A stretch of DNA of 64,000 nt from Hyphomicrobiales bacterium (GCA_021730985.1 JAKFYI010000019.1:39812-103811); one strand, 5' to 3'; shown: positions 49,726-59,445, numbered from the stretch's first letter. Program-made: numbers and translations. The notes: generated from the letters alone by a model not told the origin.

Positions 49726-50369
49726 GCGACGGTCTCCGGCAACGCCAGCCGCCGCGCGATTGCGGCGAGCTTCGCCGCACCGCCGCCGGGCTCCGACCAG
49801 ATGAAATCGCCGACCGCGACGAAATCCGCGCCGGCCGCGGCAAGCGCTGCGGCCTCGTCGATGCTGGCCGCCAGCGCGACGCAGGGCACCTCGAAGACCT
49901 CAGCCCACCAGGCGACGCGTTCCACGATCGCCTCGAACGAAGGCCGCGCGCCGTCGGCGGCGTCGCCGAACATCACGTAGTCGGCGCCGCGCTCGGCCGC
50001 GGTCATCGCGTCGTGGCGGGTCGCCAGACCGCCGCAGCCCGCGATCCGATCGGGCTTGAGCATTCCGGCCTGCGACGCGAATGCCTCGACGCCCACCAGA
50101 TGCGCGCCGTCGGCGCCGCTGCGGACGGCCAACTCTGCATGGCCGTCCAGCAGCAGGGCGGCGTCCTTGCGCTGCAGCAGGGGTGCCAGCGTCTTGATGC
50201 GGTCGATCTGCGTGCTTTCGCCGGCGTCGGCGAGCCGCACCAGCACCACGGCGATCTCGGCCGCATCGAGGGCCGCGGCGAGTTCGCGGCCGAACGCAAC
50301 AGCATCCCCGATCGGCGGGGTCATCAGATAGAGCTTGGGGACCTGCTTCATCGGATGGGGATGGGACAT
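49722..50369 (-). CDS. Thiamine-phosphate synthase-like TIM-barrel protein
   Basis: A 215-residue protein with the ThiE/TenI TIM-barrel pattern: KLYLMTPPIGDAVAFGRELA at the N-terminus, ADGAHLVGVEAFASQAGMLK in the middle and GADYVMFGDAADGARPSFEA later, ending GADFVAVGDFIWSEPGG. The pyrophosphate-binding residues are only partly conserved compared with true ThiE, so it might not make thiamine phosphate. The ATG at 50369 (MSHPHPMKQVPK) is preferred to one 21 bp upstream. It is coupled to the Sel1 gene through an ATGA overlap. No other thiamine genes are nearby. Confidence 0.72.
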   Translation of the reverse strand: MSHPHPMKQVPKLYLMTPPIGDAVAFGRELAAALDAAEIAVVLVRLADAGESTQIDRIKTLAPLLQRKDAALLLDGHAELAVRSGADGAHLVGVEAFASQAGMLKPDRIAGCGGLATRHDAMTAAERGADYVMFGDAADGARPSFEAIVERVAWWAEVFEVPCVALAASIDEAAALAAAGADFVAVGDFIWSEPGGGAAKLAAIARRLALPETVA

Positions 50370-50452
50370 GGCGCTCGGATGCGACCGCAATCCGGCGAAT
50401 TGGGGGCGATTCTCTCAACTGTTGCAATGCGGCTCGCGGGCGCGCTGCGAAC

Positions 50453-50755
50453 TCAGGTGCTGGGTGGCTTGGGGGCGGGCCATTTGCGCTCCACCCAGTC
50501 GAGCAGCTTGATCAGCGGTGGACGCACGAACGGAAGGTCGATGGCAAGCACAAGAACGCCCAGCGGGATCATCCAGAAGCCGAGGATGGGAAGGAAGCCG
50601 ACCAGCCCGCAAATCACCAGCAGGATGCCCAATATGATCCGGACCACGCCGGATCCCGGCTTGCGGAGCCAGCGCACGAGGCCGCGCATGTTCTCCGGCA
50701 GGCGGCGCTCGAACATTTCAAGATGTTCGTCGAGCTCCTTCTTGAGGTAACTCAT
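50453..50755 (-). CDS. Small membrane protein, PGPGW-like
   Basis: A 100-residue protein with two adjacent transmembrane helices (residues ~36-58 and ~60-78, GVVRIILGILLVICGLVGFL and PILGFWMIPLGVLVLAIDLP) and basic or aromatic ends (RPPLIKLLDWVERKW). It resembles small PGPGW/DUF-type inner-membrane proteins seen next to core genes in alphaproteobacteria. Function unknown. It lies between the ThiE-like gene and the fructose-bisphosphate aldolase gene. Confidence 0.72.
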   Translation of the reverse strand: MSYLKKELDEHLEMFERRLPENMRGLVRWLRKPGSGVVRIILGILLVICGLVGFLPILGFWMIPLGVLVLAIDLPFVRPPLIKLLDWVERKWPAPKPPST

Positions 50756-50794
50756 CCCCGGCCCGCCCGCGGCACGGCTTTGCGCATTCGGGGG

Positions 50795-51823
50795 CTATGC
50801 AGCCTTCTTCTCCAGGTCAGCCTTCCACTGGCCAAGTGCGGCAAGACCGTTCATGCGGGCGCGATGGGCGAACACGCGCTGGGCGCCGGCGACGTTCTCG
50901 CTCTTGCCGGACCAGGCCTTCTGGGGCGCGTGCTGGAGCGCACGGCCGTAGGAGAAGGTGAGATTCCAGGGCAGGCCGCCGATCCGGTTCATGGCGTCGA
51001 GATGGGCGGTTGCTTCCTCGTCGGACTGTCCGCCCGACAGGAACGCGATGCCGGGCACCGCGCCGGGCACGCAGTTCTTCAGCACCTTGACGGTTTTCTC
51101 CGCGACCTCTTCGACGCCGGCGCGCCTGCCGTTCTTCTTGCCGGAGATCGACATGTTGGGTTTGAGGACAATGCCTTCCAGCGCGACGCGCTGAAGGAAC
51201 AGTTCCTCGAATTGCGCCTTGAGAACCGCGGTGGTGACCTCGACGCAGCGGTCGATGTCGTGATCGCCGTCCATCAGCACCTCGGGCTCGACGATCGGGA
51301 CGATCTGCGCGGCCTGGCACAGCGCGGCGTAGCGCGCGAGCGCGTGGGCGTTGGTGCGGATCGCGGTTTCGGTCGGGATGCCCGCGCCGATGTCGATCAC
51401 GCCGCGCCACTTGGCGAACCGCGCGCCCTGTTCGTAGTACTTCGGCAGCCGGTCGGCGAGCTTGTCGAGGCCGATGGTGATGGTCTCGCCGGGGCAGTTC
51501 GGCAGCGGCTTGGTGCCCTCATCGACCTTGATGCCGGGAAGCGAGCCGGCCTTCTTGATCAGGTCCACCAGCGGGGTGCCGTCCTTGGCCTTCTGCCAGA
51601 TCGTCTCGTCGTACAGGATCACGCCGGAGATGTGCTTCATGCCCTCGGTGGAGCGGAACAGCATCTCGCGATAGTCGCGCCGGTTGTCCTCGGTGCATTC
51701 CACGCTGATGGCATCGAACCGCTTCTTGATCGTGCCGGTGGATTCGTCGGCCGCGAGAATGCCCTTGCCGGGCGGGGTCATGGCCTGAGCGACCTTGTTC
51801 AATTCTGCGAGGTTCATCGCCAT
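50795..51823 (-). CDS. Fructose-bisphosphate aldolase, class I
   Basis: A 342-residue class I (Schiff-base) aldolase that splits fructose 1,6-bisphosphate into glyceraldehyde 3-phosphate and DHAP, or condenses them. The catalytic lysine is K221 in GIVLKPNMSISG; VPIVEPEVLMDGDHDIDRC supplies the conserved EPE motif, and the N-terminal GKGILAADESTGTIKKRFDA matches the animal/plant-type family. The length is near the eukaryotic enzymes (~360). It forms part of the fba-pgk-gap-tkt group. The ATG at 51823 follows AAGGAGA. Confidence 0.96.
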   Translation of the reverse strand: MAMNLAELNKVAQAMTPPGKGILAADESTGTIKKRFDAISVECTEDNRRDYREMLFRSTEGMKHISGVILYDETIWQKAKDGTPLVDLIKKAGSLPGIKVDEGTKPLPNCPGETITIGLDKLADRLPKYYEQGARFAKWRGVIDIGAGIPTETAIRTNAHALARYAALCQAAQIVPIVEPEVLMDGDHDIDRCVEVTTAVLKAQFEELFLQRVALEGIVLKPNMSISGKKNGRRAGVEEVAEKTVKVLKNCVPGAVPGIAFLSGGQSDEEATAHLDAMNRIGGLPWNLTFSYGRALQHAPQKAWSGKSENVAGAQRVFAHRARMNGLAALGQWKADLEKKAA

Positions 51824-51893
51824 CTCCTTGGATCTCGGATGTCCGGGCCGCAGTGCGCCGTGCGCTAGCCGGGCCGGACTGACGCTTTCGGCG

Positions 51894-53087
51894 TCATTTT
51901 TGCCTCAACACCTCGACGCCGGGCAAGGGCTTGCCCTCCATCCACTCCAGGAAGGCGCCGCCGGCTGTGGACACATAGGTAAACTTGTCCGTGACGCCAG
52001 CCATGTTCAGGGCTGCGACCGTGTCGCCGCCGCCCGCCACGGAGATAAGCTTTCCGGCCCTGGTGCGTTCCGCGACGTAGCGGGCGACCTCGACGGTGGC
52101 GCGCTCGAACGGTGGCAGTTCGAACGCCCCGAACGGGCCGTTCCAGACCAGCGTGCGGGCGTCGTCGATCGCGCCCTTGATGCGTTCCATCGATTGCTGG
52201 CCGACGTCGAGGATCATGCCGTCCGCCGGGATCGCATCGACGCCATAGGCCTGCGAGGGCGCGTTGGCGGCGAAATGGAAGGCGACGGTGGCGTCGATCG
52301 GCAGGATGATCGCGCAGCCTTTGCTGTCGGCCTTCTCCATGACGCGCCGCGCGGTTTCGGCCATGTCCTTTTCGACCAGCGACTTGCCGACGTTGAGGCC
52401 CTGGGCGTGGAGGAAGGTGTTGGCCATCGCGCCGCCGATCACCAGGCCCTGCACCCGCCCCATCAGGTTCTCGAGCAGTTCCAGTTTGGTCGAGACCTTG
52501 GCGCCGCCGACGATGGCAACGACCGGCTTTTCCGGAGCCTCGAGCGCCTTCGAGAGCGCATCGAGCTCCGCCTGCATGGTGCGGCCCGCATAGGCCGGCA
52601 GCTTGTGGCCCAGTCCCTCGGTCGAGGCATGGGCGCGGTGCGCGGCGGAAAACGCGTCGTTGACCCAGAGATCGCCGAGCTTGGCGAGTGCCGCGACGAA
52701 CGCGGGCTCGTTCTTCTCTTCGCCTTTGTGAAAGCGCGTGTTCTCCAGGCAGAGGATATCGCCTGGCTTCATCGCGGCGATCGCGGCTTCCGCCTTCTCG
52801 CCGACGCAGTCCTCGGCGAACGCCACCGGGCGGCCGATCGTCTTGGCGACGGCAGTTGCCACCGGACGCAGCGATTCCTTCGGGTCCGGTCCTTTTGGTC
52901 GCCCGAAGTGCGCGAGCAGGATGACCTTGCCGCCCTTGTCCGCGATCTCAGTGATGGTCGGCGCGACGCGCTCGATGCGGGTCGCGTCGGTGACCGCGCC
53001 GTTTTCCATCGGCACGTTGAGATCGACGCGGAGCAGGACGCGCTTGTTGTTGAGGTCTGCGTTGTCGAGGGTACGGAAATTTGCCAT
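51894..53087 (-). CDS. pgk: Phosphoglycerate kinase
   Basis: A 397-residue PGK, the normal bacterial length. The N-terminal substrate domain shows [20 protein letters not shown] and [17 protein letters not shown]; the nucleotide domain has [20 protein letters not shown] and the C-terminal [16 protein letters not shown] motif. It interconverts 1,3-bisphosphoglycerate plus ADP with 3-phosphoglycerate plus ATP in glycolysis, gluconeogenesis or the Calvin cycle. It lies downstream of gap; a palindromic repeat separates them. Confidence 0.97.
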   Translation of the reverse strand: MANFRTLDNADLNNKRVLLRVDLNVPMENGAVTDATRIERVAPTITEIADKGGKVILLAHFGRPKGPDPKESLRPVATAVAKTIGRPVAFAEDCVGEKAEAAIAAMKPGDILCLENTRFHKGEEKNEPAFVAALAKLGDLWVNDAFSAAHRAHASTEGLGHKLPAYAGRTMQAELDALSKALEAPEKPVVAIVGGAKVSTKLELLENLMGRVQGLVIGGAMANTFLHAQGLNVGKSLVEKDMAETARRVMEKADSKGCAIILPIDATVAFHFAANAPSQAYGVDAIPADGMILDVGQQSMERIKGAIDDARTLVWNGPFGAFELPPFERATVEVARYVAERTRAGKLISVAGGGDTVAALNMAGVTDKFTYVSTAGGAFLEWMEGKPLPGVEVLRQK

Positions 53088-53101
53088 GTGCTCAGTCTCG
53101 T

Positions 53102-53131
53102 GTCCCGGGCGAGCGGAGCGAGACCCGGGAC
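53102..53131. repeat. Short palindromic intergenic repeat between gap and pgk
   Basis: A perfect 8-bp inverted repeat GTCCCGGG (53102-53109) and CCCGGGAC (53124-53131), with a 14-nt loop. It belongs to the type of repeat whose translation gives [16 protein letters not shown] peptides in related genomes. It may also modulate gap/pgk transcript ratio (inference). Confidence 0.65.
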
Positions 53132-53173
53132 CCCGGTTACTTCAGATCGAAACGATCCGGGACAAGGAAGAAC

Positions 53174-54181
53174 TCAGATCAGCTTGCCCATCGCAACGGC
53201 GGTGTCCGACATGCGGTTGGAGAAGCCCCACTCGTTGTCGTACCAGGACATGACGCGCACGAATGTTCCGTCCATCACCTTGGTCTGGTCCATGTGGAAG
53301 ATCGAGGAGCGCGGATCGTGGTTGAAGTCGCCGGAGACGTTCGGCGCGTCGGTGTAGCCGAGGATGCCCTTGAGCTGCTGCTCGGCGGCGCGCTTCACCG
53401 CGGCGTTGATCTCGTCCTTGCTGGTTGCCTTCCTCGCCATGAACTTGAAGTCGATCACCGAGACGTTCGGCGTCGGCACGCGGATCGAGACGCCATCAAG
53501 CTTGCCGTTGAGTTCCGGCAATACTAGGCCGACGGCCTTGGCGGCGCCGGTCGAGGTCGGGATCATGTTCAGCGCCGCGGCGCGGGCGCGATACAGATCC
53601 TTGTGCATGGTGTCGAGCGTCGGCTGGTCGCCGGTGTAGGAATGAATCGTCGTCATGAAGCCCTTGTCGATGCCGACCGTGTCGTTCAGCACCTTGGCGA
53701 CCGGCGCCAGGCAGTTGGTCGTGCACGAGGCGTTGGAGACGATCTTGTGATCCTTGGTCAGCTTGTCGTGATTGACGCCGTACACGACGGTGAGATCGGC
53801 GCCGTCGGCCGGTGCCGAAATCAGCACGCGTTTGGCGCCGGCGGTCAGGTGCGCGCCGGCCTTGTCCTTCGATGTGAAGATGCCGGTGCATTCCAGCGCG
53901 ATATCGACGCCGAGGTCTTTCCACGGCAGCGTCGCCGGATCCTTGATGGCCGTCACTTTGATGGCGCCGTTTCCGAGACTGATGGTGTCGCCCTTCACCG
54001 TGACTTCGCCGGGAAAGCGGCCGTGCACGCTGTCGAAGCGCAGCAGGTGCGCGTTGGTCTCGACCGGGCCGAGGTCGTTGATACCGACCACCTCAATGTC
54101 CTTGCGGCCGGACTCCGCGATGGCGCGGAGAATGTTGCGGCCGATGCGGCCAAACCCGTTGATGCCCACTCGAATTGTCAT
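53174..54181 (-). CDS. gap: Glyceraldehyde-3-phosphate dehydrogenase
   Basis: A 335-residue GAPDH. It has the NAD-binding [15 protein letters not shown] (residues 7-20), the catalytic C153 in [12 protein letters not shown] and the catalytic base H180 ([10 protein letters not shown]). The ATG at 54181 ([10 protein letters not shown]) is preceded by AAGGAG and matches homologues; a longer upstream frame is rejected. It oxidises glyceraldehyde 3-phosphate to 1,3-bisphosphoglycerate with NAD(P). It follows tkt and precedes pgk, as in many Bradyrhizobium-type genomes. Confidence 0.97.
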   Translation of the reverse strand: MTIRVGINGFGRIGRNILRAIAESGRKDIEVVGINDLGPVETNAHLLRFDSVHGRFPGEVTVKGDTISLGNGAIKVTAIKDPATLPWKDLGVDIALECTGIFTSKDKAGAHLTAGAKRVLISAPADGADLTVVYGVNHDKLTKDHKIVSNASCTTNCLAPVAKVLNDTVGIDKGFMTTIHSYTGDQPTLDTMHKDLYRARAAALNMIPTSTGAAKAVGLVLPELNGKLDGVSIRVPTPNVSVIDFKFMARKATSKDEINAAVKRAAEQQLKGILGYTDAPNVSGDFNHDPRSSIFHMDQTKVMDGTFVRVMSWYDNEWGFSNRMSDTAVAMGKLI

Positions 54182-54297
54182 TTCGCCCGGCTCCTTGGAA
54201 ATCGTGCAAAAAACGTCAGGCTCCGGTTGATCCGGGCCCAAATCCTGGTCGTTTGAACAGTAAGATGGATTGTCCGGTCAAGCCCGGCAACCGCCGC

Positions 54298-56325
54298 CTA
54301 GCCAAGCTTTTTCAGCGCAGCTTCGGCGATCTTCTCGGGCGTGATGCCGAAGTGCTTGTACAGGTCCTTGTAGGGCGCGCTGGCGCCGAACCCGGACATC
54401 CCGACGAACAGACCGTCGGCGCCGATGATGGCATCCCAGCCCTGCCGGATGGCGGCTTCGACGCCGATCTTGACCGGCGCGTCGCCGATCACGGCGCGGC
54501 GGGCTTCGCCGGACGCAGCCATCAGCAGTTCGAAGCAGGGCACCGAAACGACGCGGGTCGCCACGCCCTTGGCCGCGAGCAGCTTCTGCGCTTCGACGGC
54601 GATGGAGACCTCCGAACCGGTCGCGAAGATCGAAACCCGGGCCTTGCCGTCCGCCGGCGAAATCTCATAGGCGCCCGCGGCGCAGCGGTTGTCCTCGTCC
54701 AGTGCCTTGCGAAGCTGAGGAAGGTTCTGCCGCGTCAGCGCCAGCACGCTCGGCGTGTCGCGGGCTTCCAGCGCAAGCTGCCAGCACTCCAGCGTCTCGA
54801 CGGCGTCGCCCGGCCGGAACACGTAGAGGTTCGGAATGGCGCGCAGCGAAGCCAGATGCTCGACCGGCTGATGGGTCGGACCATCCTCGCCCAGACCGAT
54901 GGAGTCGTGGGTCATCACATGGATGACGCGCTCGCCCATCAGCGCCGCGAGGCGGATCGCAGGACGGCAGTAGTCCGCGAACACCAGGAATGTGCCCGAG
55001 TAGGGAATGATGCCGCGATGCAGCGTCATGCCGTTCATCGCCGCGGCCATGCCGTGCTCGCGCACACCGTAGTTGATGAAGCGGCCGGAGTAGTCGGCGG
55101 CGGTCATCGCCTTCATCGACTTGGTGCGGGTGTTGTTCGAGCCGGTCAGGTCGGCGGAGCCGCCAATCATTTCCGGCACCGCGGGGACCAGCGCTTCGAG
55201 CGCAAACTCGGAGGAGGAGCGCGTCGCGATGTCCTTCGGCGCGGCCGCGAGCTGTTCCTTCGCCTTGCGAACCGCGTCGGCCAGTTGCTTCACCGGCAGG
55301 TCGCCGCGCATGCGTCGCTCGAATTCGGCCCGCTTGTCAGGGGCTGCGGCGGCGAGCCGCTTATCCCATTCCTTGCGCGCGTTCTTGGAGCGCTGACCGG
55401 CGGCACGCCACTGCGTCAGCACGTCGGTCGGGATATGGAACGGCGCTTCGTTCCAGCCCAGCGCCTCGCGCGCGCCCTTGATCTCGTCGGCGCCAAGCGG
55501 CGAGCCGTGCGAACTGGACTTGCCGGCCTTGGTCGGCGCGCCGTAGCCGATCGTGGTCTTGCACGCGATCAATGCCGGCCGGTCGGAGTTCTTGGCCTTC
55601 TCGATGGCGGCCGCGATCGCGTCCGGATCGTGGCCGTCCACCCGCGTCGCGGTCCAGCCCGCGGCCTCGAAACGCTTCACCTGATCGACCGAGTCGGACA
55701 GCGACAGCGGCCCGTCGATGGAAATGCCGTTGTCGTCGAACAGCACGATCAGCTTGGCAAGCTTCAGATGACCGGCCAGCGCCATCGCCTCCTGGCTGAT
55801 GCCTTCCATCAGGTCGCCGTCGGATGCGAACACGAAGGTCGAGTGATCGACGAGGTCTTTGCCGAACTCGGCGGCGAGATGACGTTCCGCGATCGCCATG
55901 CCCACCGCGGTGGCGATACCCTGGCCGAGCGGGCCGGTCGTCGTCTCGACGCCCGGCGTGATGAAGTTTTCCGGATGCCCCGGCGTCAGCGATCCGATCT
56001 GGCGGAAGCGCTTGATCTCGTCGAGCGTCATCGCCTCGTAGCCGAGCAGATGCAGCAGCGAATAGATCAGCATCGAGCCGTGACCGGCGGACAGCACGAA
56101 GCGGTCGCGGTCGGGCCAGGCCGGATCGGCCGGATCGAACTTCAGGAACTGCGTGAACAGCACCGTCGCGATGTCGGCGGCGCCCATCGGCAGGCCGGGG
56201 TGTCCCGATTTTGCAAGCTCCACGGCATCCATCGCCAGCGCGCGGATGGCGTTGGCCATGCGGTTGTGCTGGGCGCGGTTCTGGCTCGGGGTTTGAGCGA
56301 CGGCCGGCAAGGGTTCTGCGCTCAT
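54298..56325 (-). CDS. tkt: Transketolase
   Basis: A 675-residue thiamine-diphosphate enzyme that moves two-carbon units between sugar phosphates. The TPP-binding motif is [20 protein letters not shown], with DDNGISIDG after it; the glutamate-containing [20 protein letters not shown] and [20 protein letters not shown] motifs of the pyrimidine and C-terminal domains are intact. The ATG at 56325 ([11 protein letters not shown]) is preferred to longer upstream frames. It serves the pentose phosphate and Calvin cycles. It is divergent from DUF4164-zapA. Confidence 0.97.
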   Translation of the reverse strand: MSAEPLPAVAQTPSQNRAQHNRMANAIRALAMDAVELAKSGHPGLPMGAADIATVLFTQFLKFDPADPAWPDRDRFVLSAGHGSMLIYSLLHLLGYEAMTLDEIKRFRQIGSLTPGHPENFITPGVETTTGPLGQGIATAVGMAIAERHLAAEFGKDLVDHSTFVFASDGDLMEGISQEAMALAGHLKLAKLIVLFDDNGISIDGPLSLSDSVDQVKRFEAAGWTATRVDGHDPDAIAAAIEKAKNSDRPALIACKTTIGYGAPTKAGKSSSHGSPLGADEIKGAREALGWNEAPFHIPTDVLTQWRAAGQRSKNARKEWDKRLAAAAPDKRAEFERRMRGDLPVKQLADAVRKAKEQLAAAPKDIATRSSSEFALEALVPAVPEMIGGSADLTGSNNTRTKSMKAMTAADYSGRFINYGVREHGMAAAMNGMTLHRGIIPYSGTFLVFADYCRPAIRLAALMGERVIHVMTHDSIGLGEDGPTHQPVEHLASLRAIPNLYVFRPGDAVETLECWQLALEARDTPSVLALTRQNLPQLRKALDEDNRCAAGAYEISPADGKARVSIFATGSEVSIAVEAQKLLAAKGVATRVVSVPCFELLMAASGEARRAVIGDAPVKIGVEAAIRQGWDAIIGADGLFVGMSGFGASAPYKDLYKHFGITPEKIAEAALKKLG

Positions 56326-56347
56326 TTGGGTGCCTGTTTGATGGGGT

Positions 56348-56375
56348 GGGATAGCACGCACGGACCTTGAGTCAA
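56348..56375 (-). promoter_or_regulatory. tkt promoter candidate
   Basis: On the minus strand, TTGACT (56375-56370), a 16-bp spacer and TATCCC (56353-56348) lie about 25 bp ahead of the tkt start codon. The -10 match is mediocre. Confidence 0.35.
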
Positions 56376-56556
56376 TGTGAGCCGCAGCGCGCGGATCAAC
56401 CATGCACAGGACCACGAAAACAGTGGGATAACGATCCCCCGCAACGTTGACGGCAAAGTGGCGCGGCACGTAAAGTTCTTGTTCTAATTGCTTGCTAACG
56501 CACTATTTTTCTCGCGATTTGGGCGCAGTGATACGCCCGTGTGCAAAGGCCGAGCA

Positions 56557-56838
56557 ATGTCCGATCAAACCGCTATCGATGCAGCGACCAAGCGTCTGAG
56601 TCAGGCGCTGGACGCACTCGATGCCGCCGTCGAGCGACGGATGGAGGCGGATCGCAGCGAAGCGCGGCTCGCCGACCAGATTCATGCGTTGGGTGCCGAT
56701 CGCGCATCGCTTGCCTCGGAACTCGACGTCCAAACCGCGCGTGCGCGCCAGTTGGAAACCGCCAACCGCGAGATCGCCAAGCGGCTCGACGCTGCCATCG
56801 ACAACATCCGCTCTGTCGTCGATACGCAGAGCCGATGA
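56557..56838 (+). CDS. DUF4164 family coiled-coil protein
   Basis: A 93-residue all-helical protein of the alphaproteobacterial DUF4164 family. Nearly the whole length is a coiled coil: AATKRLSQALDALDAAVERR and LASELDVQTARARQLETANR. The start at MSDQTAID (56557) is favoured; an in-frame codon 69 bp upstream adds a leader without family similarity. It always lies next to zapA in this group, so a role in cell division is likely (inference). The zapA start is 20 bp downstream. Confidence 0.85.
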   Translation: MSDQTAIDAATKRLSQALDALDAAVERRMEADRSEARLADQIHALGADRASLASELDVQTARARQLETANREIAKRLDAAIDNIRSVVDTQSR

Positions 56839-56857
56839 ATCAGATCGCGAGGACGCC

Positions 56858-57244
56858 GTGGGCTCAGTGAACGTCACCATCAACAGCCGCCAGTTCCGCA
56901 TCGGCTGCGAAGACGGTCAGGAGCAGCACATTGGAAAGCTCGCGACTGACTTCGACGCGCTGATCAACGACCTTCGCGGCCGGATCGGGGAGGTCGGCGA
57001 TGCGCGCCTGACGATCATGGCGGCGCTCACGGTTGCCGATGAACTGTCCGAAGCAATAAAGCGGGTGCGCGCCGCCGAGGACGAGCTTGCGGCCTTGAAG
57101 GAGGCGCGCATCGCCTCGGTCGATCGCAGCCAGGCGACGCAGGCCGCGGTGGTCGCAGCGTTCAATGCCGCGGCGGAGCGGCTCGAAGGAATTGCCCGAA
57201 AGCTCAACCAGGGGCTCGGTCAGCCGACCATTGCTGTCGGATGA
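56858..57244 (+). CDS. zapA: Cell division protein ZapA
   Basis: A 128-residue ZapA, which crosslinks FtsZ filaments at mid-cell. The globular N-terminal head is VNVTINSRQFRIGCEDGQEQ, then HIGKLATDFDALINDLRGRI; the C-terminal coiled coil includes LSEAIKRVRAAEDELAALKE. The GTG at 56858 is chosen, with GAGGA four bases upstream; GTG at 56867 is an alternative. It is preceded by DUF4164 and followed by a WYL-type gene with an ATGA overlap, so the three are co-transcribed. It is longer than E. coli ZapA (109). Confidence 0.9.
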   Translation: MGSVNVTINSRQFRIGCEDGQEQHIGKLATDFDALINDLRGRIGEVGDARLTIMAALTVADELSEAIKRVRAAEDELAALKEARIASVDRSQATQAAVVAAFNAAAERLEGIARKLNQGLGQPTIAVG

Positions 57245-57714
57245 CCCGGCCTGCATCCCGCCGCAGGGCATCTCCCGCGCCGGCTCGAATTTCCGGCGCA
57301 GGGGAGTTATCCAGCGGCGGTGCGTCAGATTGGCGGCTCGCTGATCGGGGACCCATCGAGGTTTTCGACGAATACACCCATGAAATCGTTTGTCTCGCGC
57401 CAGGTCAGCGCCACCCCGCCGCCATCGGAGGCCTTTTGATCGATTTCCGCTATCGATCACGCGACGATGAATTATCCCGCCGAAGTCTGTTGTGCTGGCA
57501 ATGTGGTAGCAACGGGAAGCGCCTCTATGTTCGGGGATACTGCCCGTTCCGGGAGGCGCTACGCACGTTCCGCGTCGATCGCATGCAGGATGTGATGGTG
57601 ATGCAGGCGGGGCGCTACGTTGCTGTCGACGACGTCACGGCCTATTTTGCGGCCTACGCGGCGGATCGTACTTCGGAGATCGCGCGCATGTTGCTCGATG
57701 GGCCGGACGATTGA
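57241..57714 (+). CDS. WYL-domain-like protein with a CxxC motif
   Basis: A 157-residue protein overlapping the zapA stop by 4 bp. The first ~40 residues are disordered and basic. The folded part carries LLIDFRYRSRDDELSRRSLL, then CWQCGSNGKRLYVRGYCPF, then EALRTFRVDRMQDVMVMQAG. The segment YVRGYCPFREALRTFRVDRM is the WYL motif type (usually W-Y-L...R-x-FR-x-DRI). WYL domains sense ligands or nucleotides in bacterial regulators. The CWQC motif may bind zinc or form a disulfide. No DNA-binding domain is present, so it would act via a partner. Position next to 6S RNA is notable. Confidence 0.75.
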   Translation: MTRPASRRRASPAPARISGAGELSSGGASDWRLADRGPIEVFDEYTHEIVCLAPGQRHPAAIGGLLIDFRYRSRDDELSRRSLLCWQCGSNGKRLYVRGYCPFREALRTFRVDRMQDVMVMQAGRYVAVDDVTAYFAAYAADRTSEIARMLLDGPDD

Positions 57715-57761
57715 CGTGCGATGTCGATGGCATGTGACCCCTAGACGCATTACATTAGTCG

Positions 57762-57930
57762 CGCGGGGCTGCCGGGTTCGTTTGGAGACAATTCCCCGGG
57801 GCCTTACGATCCTGAAGGGAGCTGTCCCTGGCTGGACCCCTGGGTCCGGTCATCACGGCGCCCACCTACTACTGTAGGTTCCCGGGATCAGAGCTCCGAC
57901 GGCCAGGGCGGCTCCGCACTCCTGGCCGCC
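57762..57930 (+). ncRNA. ssrS: 6S RNA
   Basis: The position between zapA (with its WYL neighbour) and 5-FTHF cyclo-ligase is the conserved 6S RNA locus. The sequence shows a long rod: an apical hairpin TGGCTGGACCC-CT-GGGTCCGGTCA, then GATCC pairing with GGATC, and GGAG with CTCC near the base. It also contains the alphaproteobacterial-type element CGCCCACCTACTACTGTAGG before the 3' stem. 6S RNA binds the sigma-70 holoenzyme and shuts down promoters in stationary phase. The ends are approximate; a TACATT -10 element lies at 57751-57756. Confidence 0.8.
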
Positions 57931-57931
57931 C

Positions 57932-58531
57932 ATGGACCGGCCAATGGCGAAAATTAGTCCGGAAGATTTCAAGGCCGAGCTTCGGCAACTGTCGCTGGCC
58001 AAGCGCGACGCTATGCCGGCCGAGACGCGCGCCGCCGCGGCCGAGACGATCGCGGCGCGGCCGTTCCCCTACGAGATCAAGCCTGGCACGGTGGTCTCGG
58101 CCTATTCGCCGATGCAGAGCGAGCTCAACCCGGTGCCGCTGATGCGCAAGCTCGCGGACGCCGGCGCAACATTGGCGCTGCCGGTGGTGGTGGGGCGCGG
58201 TAAGCCGTTGATCATGCGCGAATGGGCGTTCGGGCAGCCGCTTTCCACGGGAACCTGGGGCATCCGCGAGCCGATGCCCGACGCGCCGGAAGCCTGGCCG
58301 GACATATTGCTGGTCCCGCTCGCCTGCTTCGACCGCAAGGGCAACCGCATCGGCTACGGCGCGGGCTATTACGACCTCACCATCAATCGCTTGCGGGTGC
58401 TGAAGCCGGTGGTTGCGATCGGCTTGGCATTTTACGCTCAGCACGCCGCGGTGGTGCCGTCCACGCCGCGCGACGCGCGGCTCGATCTCGTGCTAACCGA
58501 GCGCGAATTGATCGAGTGCGGCAGGAAATAG
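57932..58531 (+). CDS. 5-formyltetrahydrofolate cyclo-ligase
   Basis: A 199-residue YgfA-type enzyme converting 5-formyl-THF to 5,10-methenyl-THF with ATP. The motifs MPAETRAAAAETIAARPFPY (helix), LPVVVGRGKPLIMREW (substrate), LLVPLACFDRKGNRIGYGAG followed by YYDLTINRL (the conserved DxxGxRLGxGxGYYD variant) are all visible. ATG at 57932 (MDRPMAKISPEDFKAEL) is favoured; the internal Met5 is also possible. It directly follows the 6S RNA gene and may be processed from the same transcript, as in other proteobacteria. YmdB follows 1 bp later. Confidence 0.93.
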   Translation: MDRPMAKISPEDFKAELRQLSLAKRDAMPAETRAAAAETIAARPFPYEIKPGTVVSAYSPMQSELNPVPLMRKLADAGATLALPVVVGRGKPLIMREWAFGQPLSTGTWGIREPMPDAPEAWPDILLVPLACFDRKGNRIGYGAGYYDLTINRLRVLKPVVAIGLAFYAQHAAVVPSTPRDARLDLVLTERELIECGRK

Positions 58532-58532
58532 C

Positions 58533-59354
58533 ATGCGCATTCTTTTCGTCGGTGACGTGGTCGGCCGCAGCGGGCGGCGCGTGCTGCACGACCGGCTGCC
58601 GGGGCTGGTGACGGACTGGAAGCTCGATCTGGTGGTCGTCAACGGCGAGAACGCGGCCGGCGGCTTCGGCATCACCGAGGCGATCTATCAGGAGATGCTC
58701 GACGCCGGCGCCGACGCCATCACGCTCGGCAATCATTCCTGGGACCAGCGCGAGGCGCTGGTGTTCATCGAGCGCGCGCCGCGCCTGGTCCGGCCGGTGA
58801 ACTATCCCCGTGGCACACCGGGCCGGGGTGCTGCGATGGTCGAGGCCAAGAACGGCGCGCGGGCGCTGGTCGTCAACGTGATGGGGCGCGTCTTCATGGA
58901 TCCGCTGGACGACCCGTTCGGCGCGATCGATGCCGAGCTCGCCGCCTGCGCGCTCAAGTCCGATGCGGACGCCATCGTGATCGACGTGCATTGCGAGGCG
59001 ACGAGCGAAAAGCAGGCGATGGGCTATTTCGCCGACGGCAAGGCGAGCATGGTGGTGGGCACGCACACCCATGTTCCGACCTCGGACCACCGCATCCTGC
59101 CGGGCGGCACCGCGTTCATGTCCGATGTCGGCATGACCGGCGACTACGAGTCCATCATCGGCATGGAGCGCGAAGAGCCGATGACGCGCTTCACCCGCAA
59201 GATTTCGTCCAGCCGGTTCGAGCCGGCGAATGGCCCCGGCACGCTGTGCGCCGTCGCGGTCGAGACTGACGATGCGACCGGTCTCGCCAGAAAAATCGGC
59301 GCGGTCCGGCTGGGTGGCAAGCTCGAAGAAGCGCGTCCACAATTCTGGACCTGA
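58533..59354 (+). CDS. YmdB-family metallophosphoesterase (TIGR00282)
   Basis: A 273-residue phosphoesterase. Metal ligands are visible in MRILFVGDVVGRSGR (D8), VVNGENAAGGFG (N, E), ITLGNHSWDQ (N, H), VIDVHCEATSEKQAMG (H) and VGTHTHVPTSD (two H). In Bacillus, YmdB hydrolyses 2',3'- or 3',5'-cyclic nucleotides and helps choose motility over biofilm. It starts 1 bp after the 5-FTHF cyclo-ligase stop, so they are co-transcribed. The role in this organism is unknown. Confidence 0.92.
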   Translation: MRILFVGDVVGRSGRRVLHDRLPGLVTDWKLDLVVVNGENAAGGFGITEAIYQEMLDAGADAITLGNHSWDQREALVFIERAPRLVRPVNYPRGTPGRGAAMVEAKNGARALVVNVMGRVFMDPLDDPFGAIDAELAACALKSDADAIVIDVHCEATSEKQAMGYFADGKASMVVGTHTHVPTSDHRILPGGTAFMSDVGMTGDYESIIGMEREEPMTRFTRKISSSRFEPANGPGTLCAVAVETDDATGLARKIGAVRLGGKLEEARPQFWT

Positions 59355-59445
59355 ATCTTTACGGCCCTGCGCGACCTGGCTTAGGTTCGTTGCATTGATT
59401 CGCGGCCGGTTCGGTTCCGGGTACGGCCACTTCGGGGGCACTACC

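Noticed and set aside
51880..51901. TGACGC-TTTCG-GCGTCA followed by TTTTT, read as a terminator
   Set aside because: The T run is on the plus strand, but both flanking genes (fba and pgk) are on the minus strand. On that strand there is no T run after the stem, so it does not end either transcript.
54175..56370. A 731-codon open frame on the plus strand
   Set aside because: It is antisense to transketolase, has no recognisable motif and shows shadow-frame composition.
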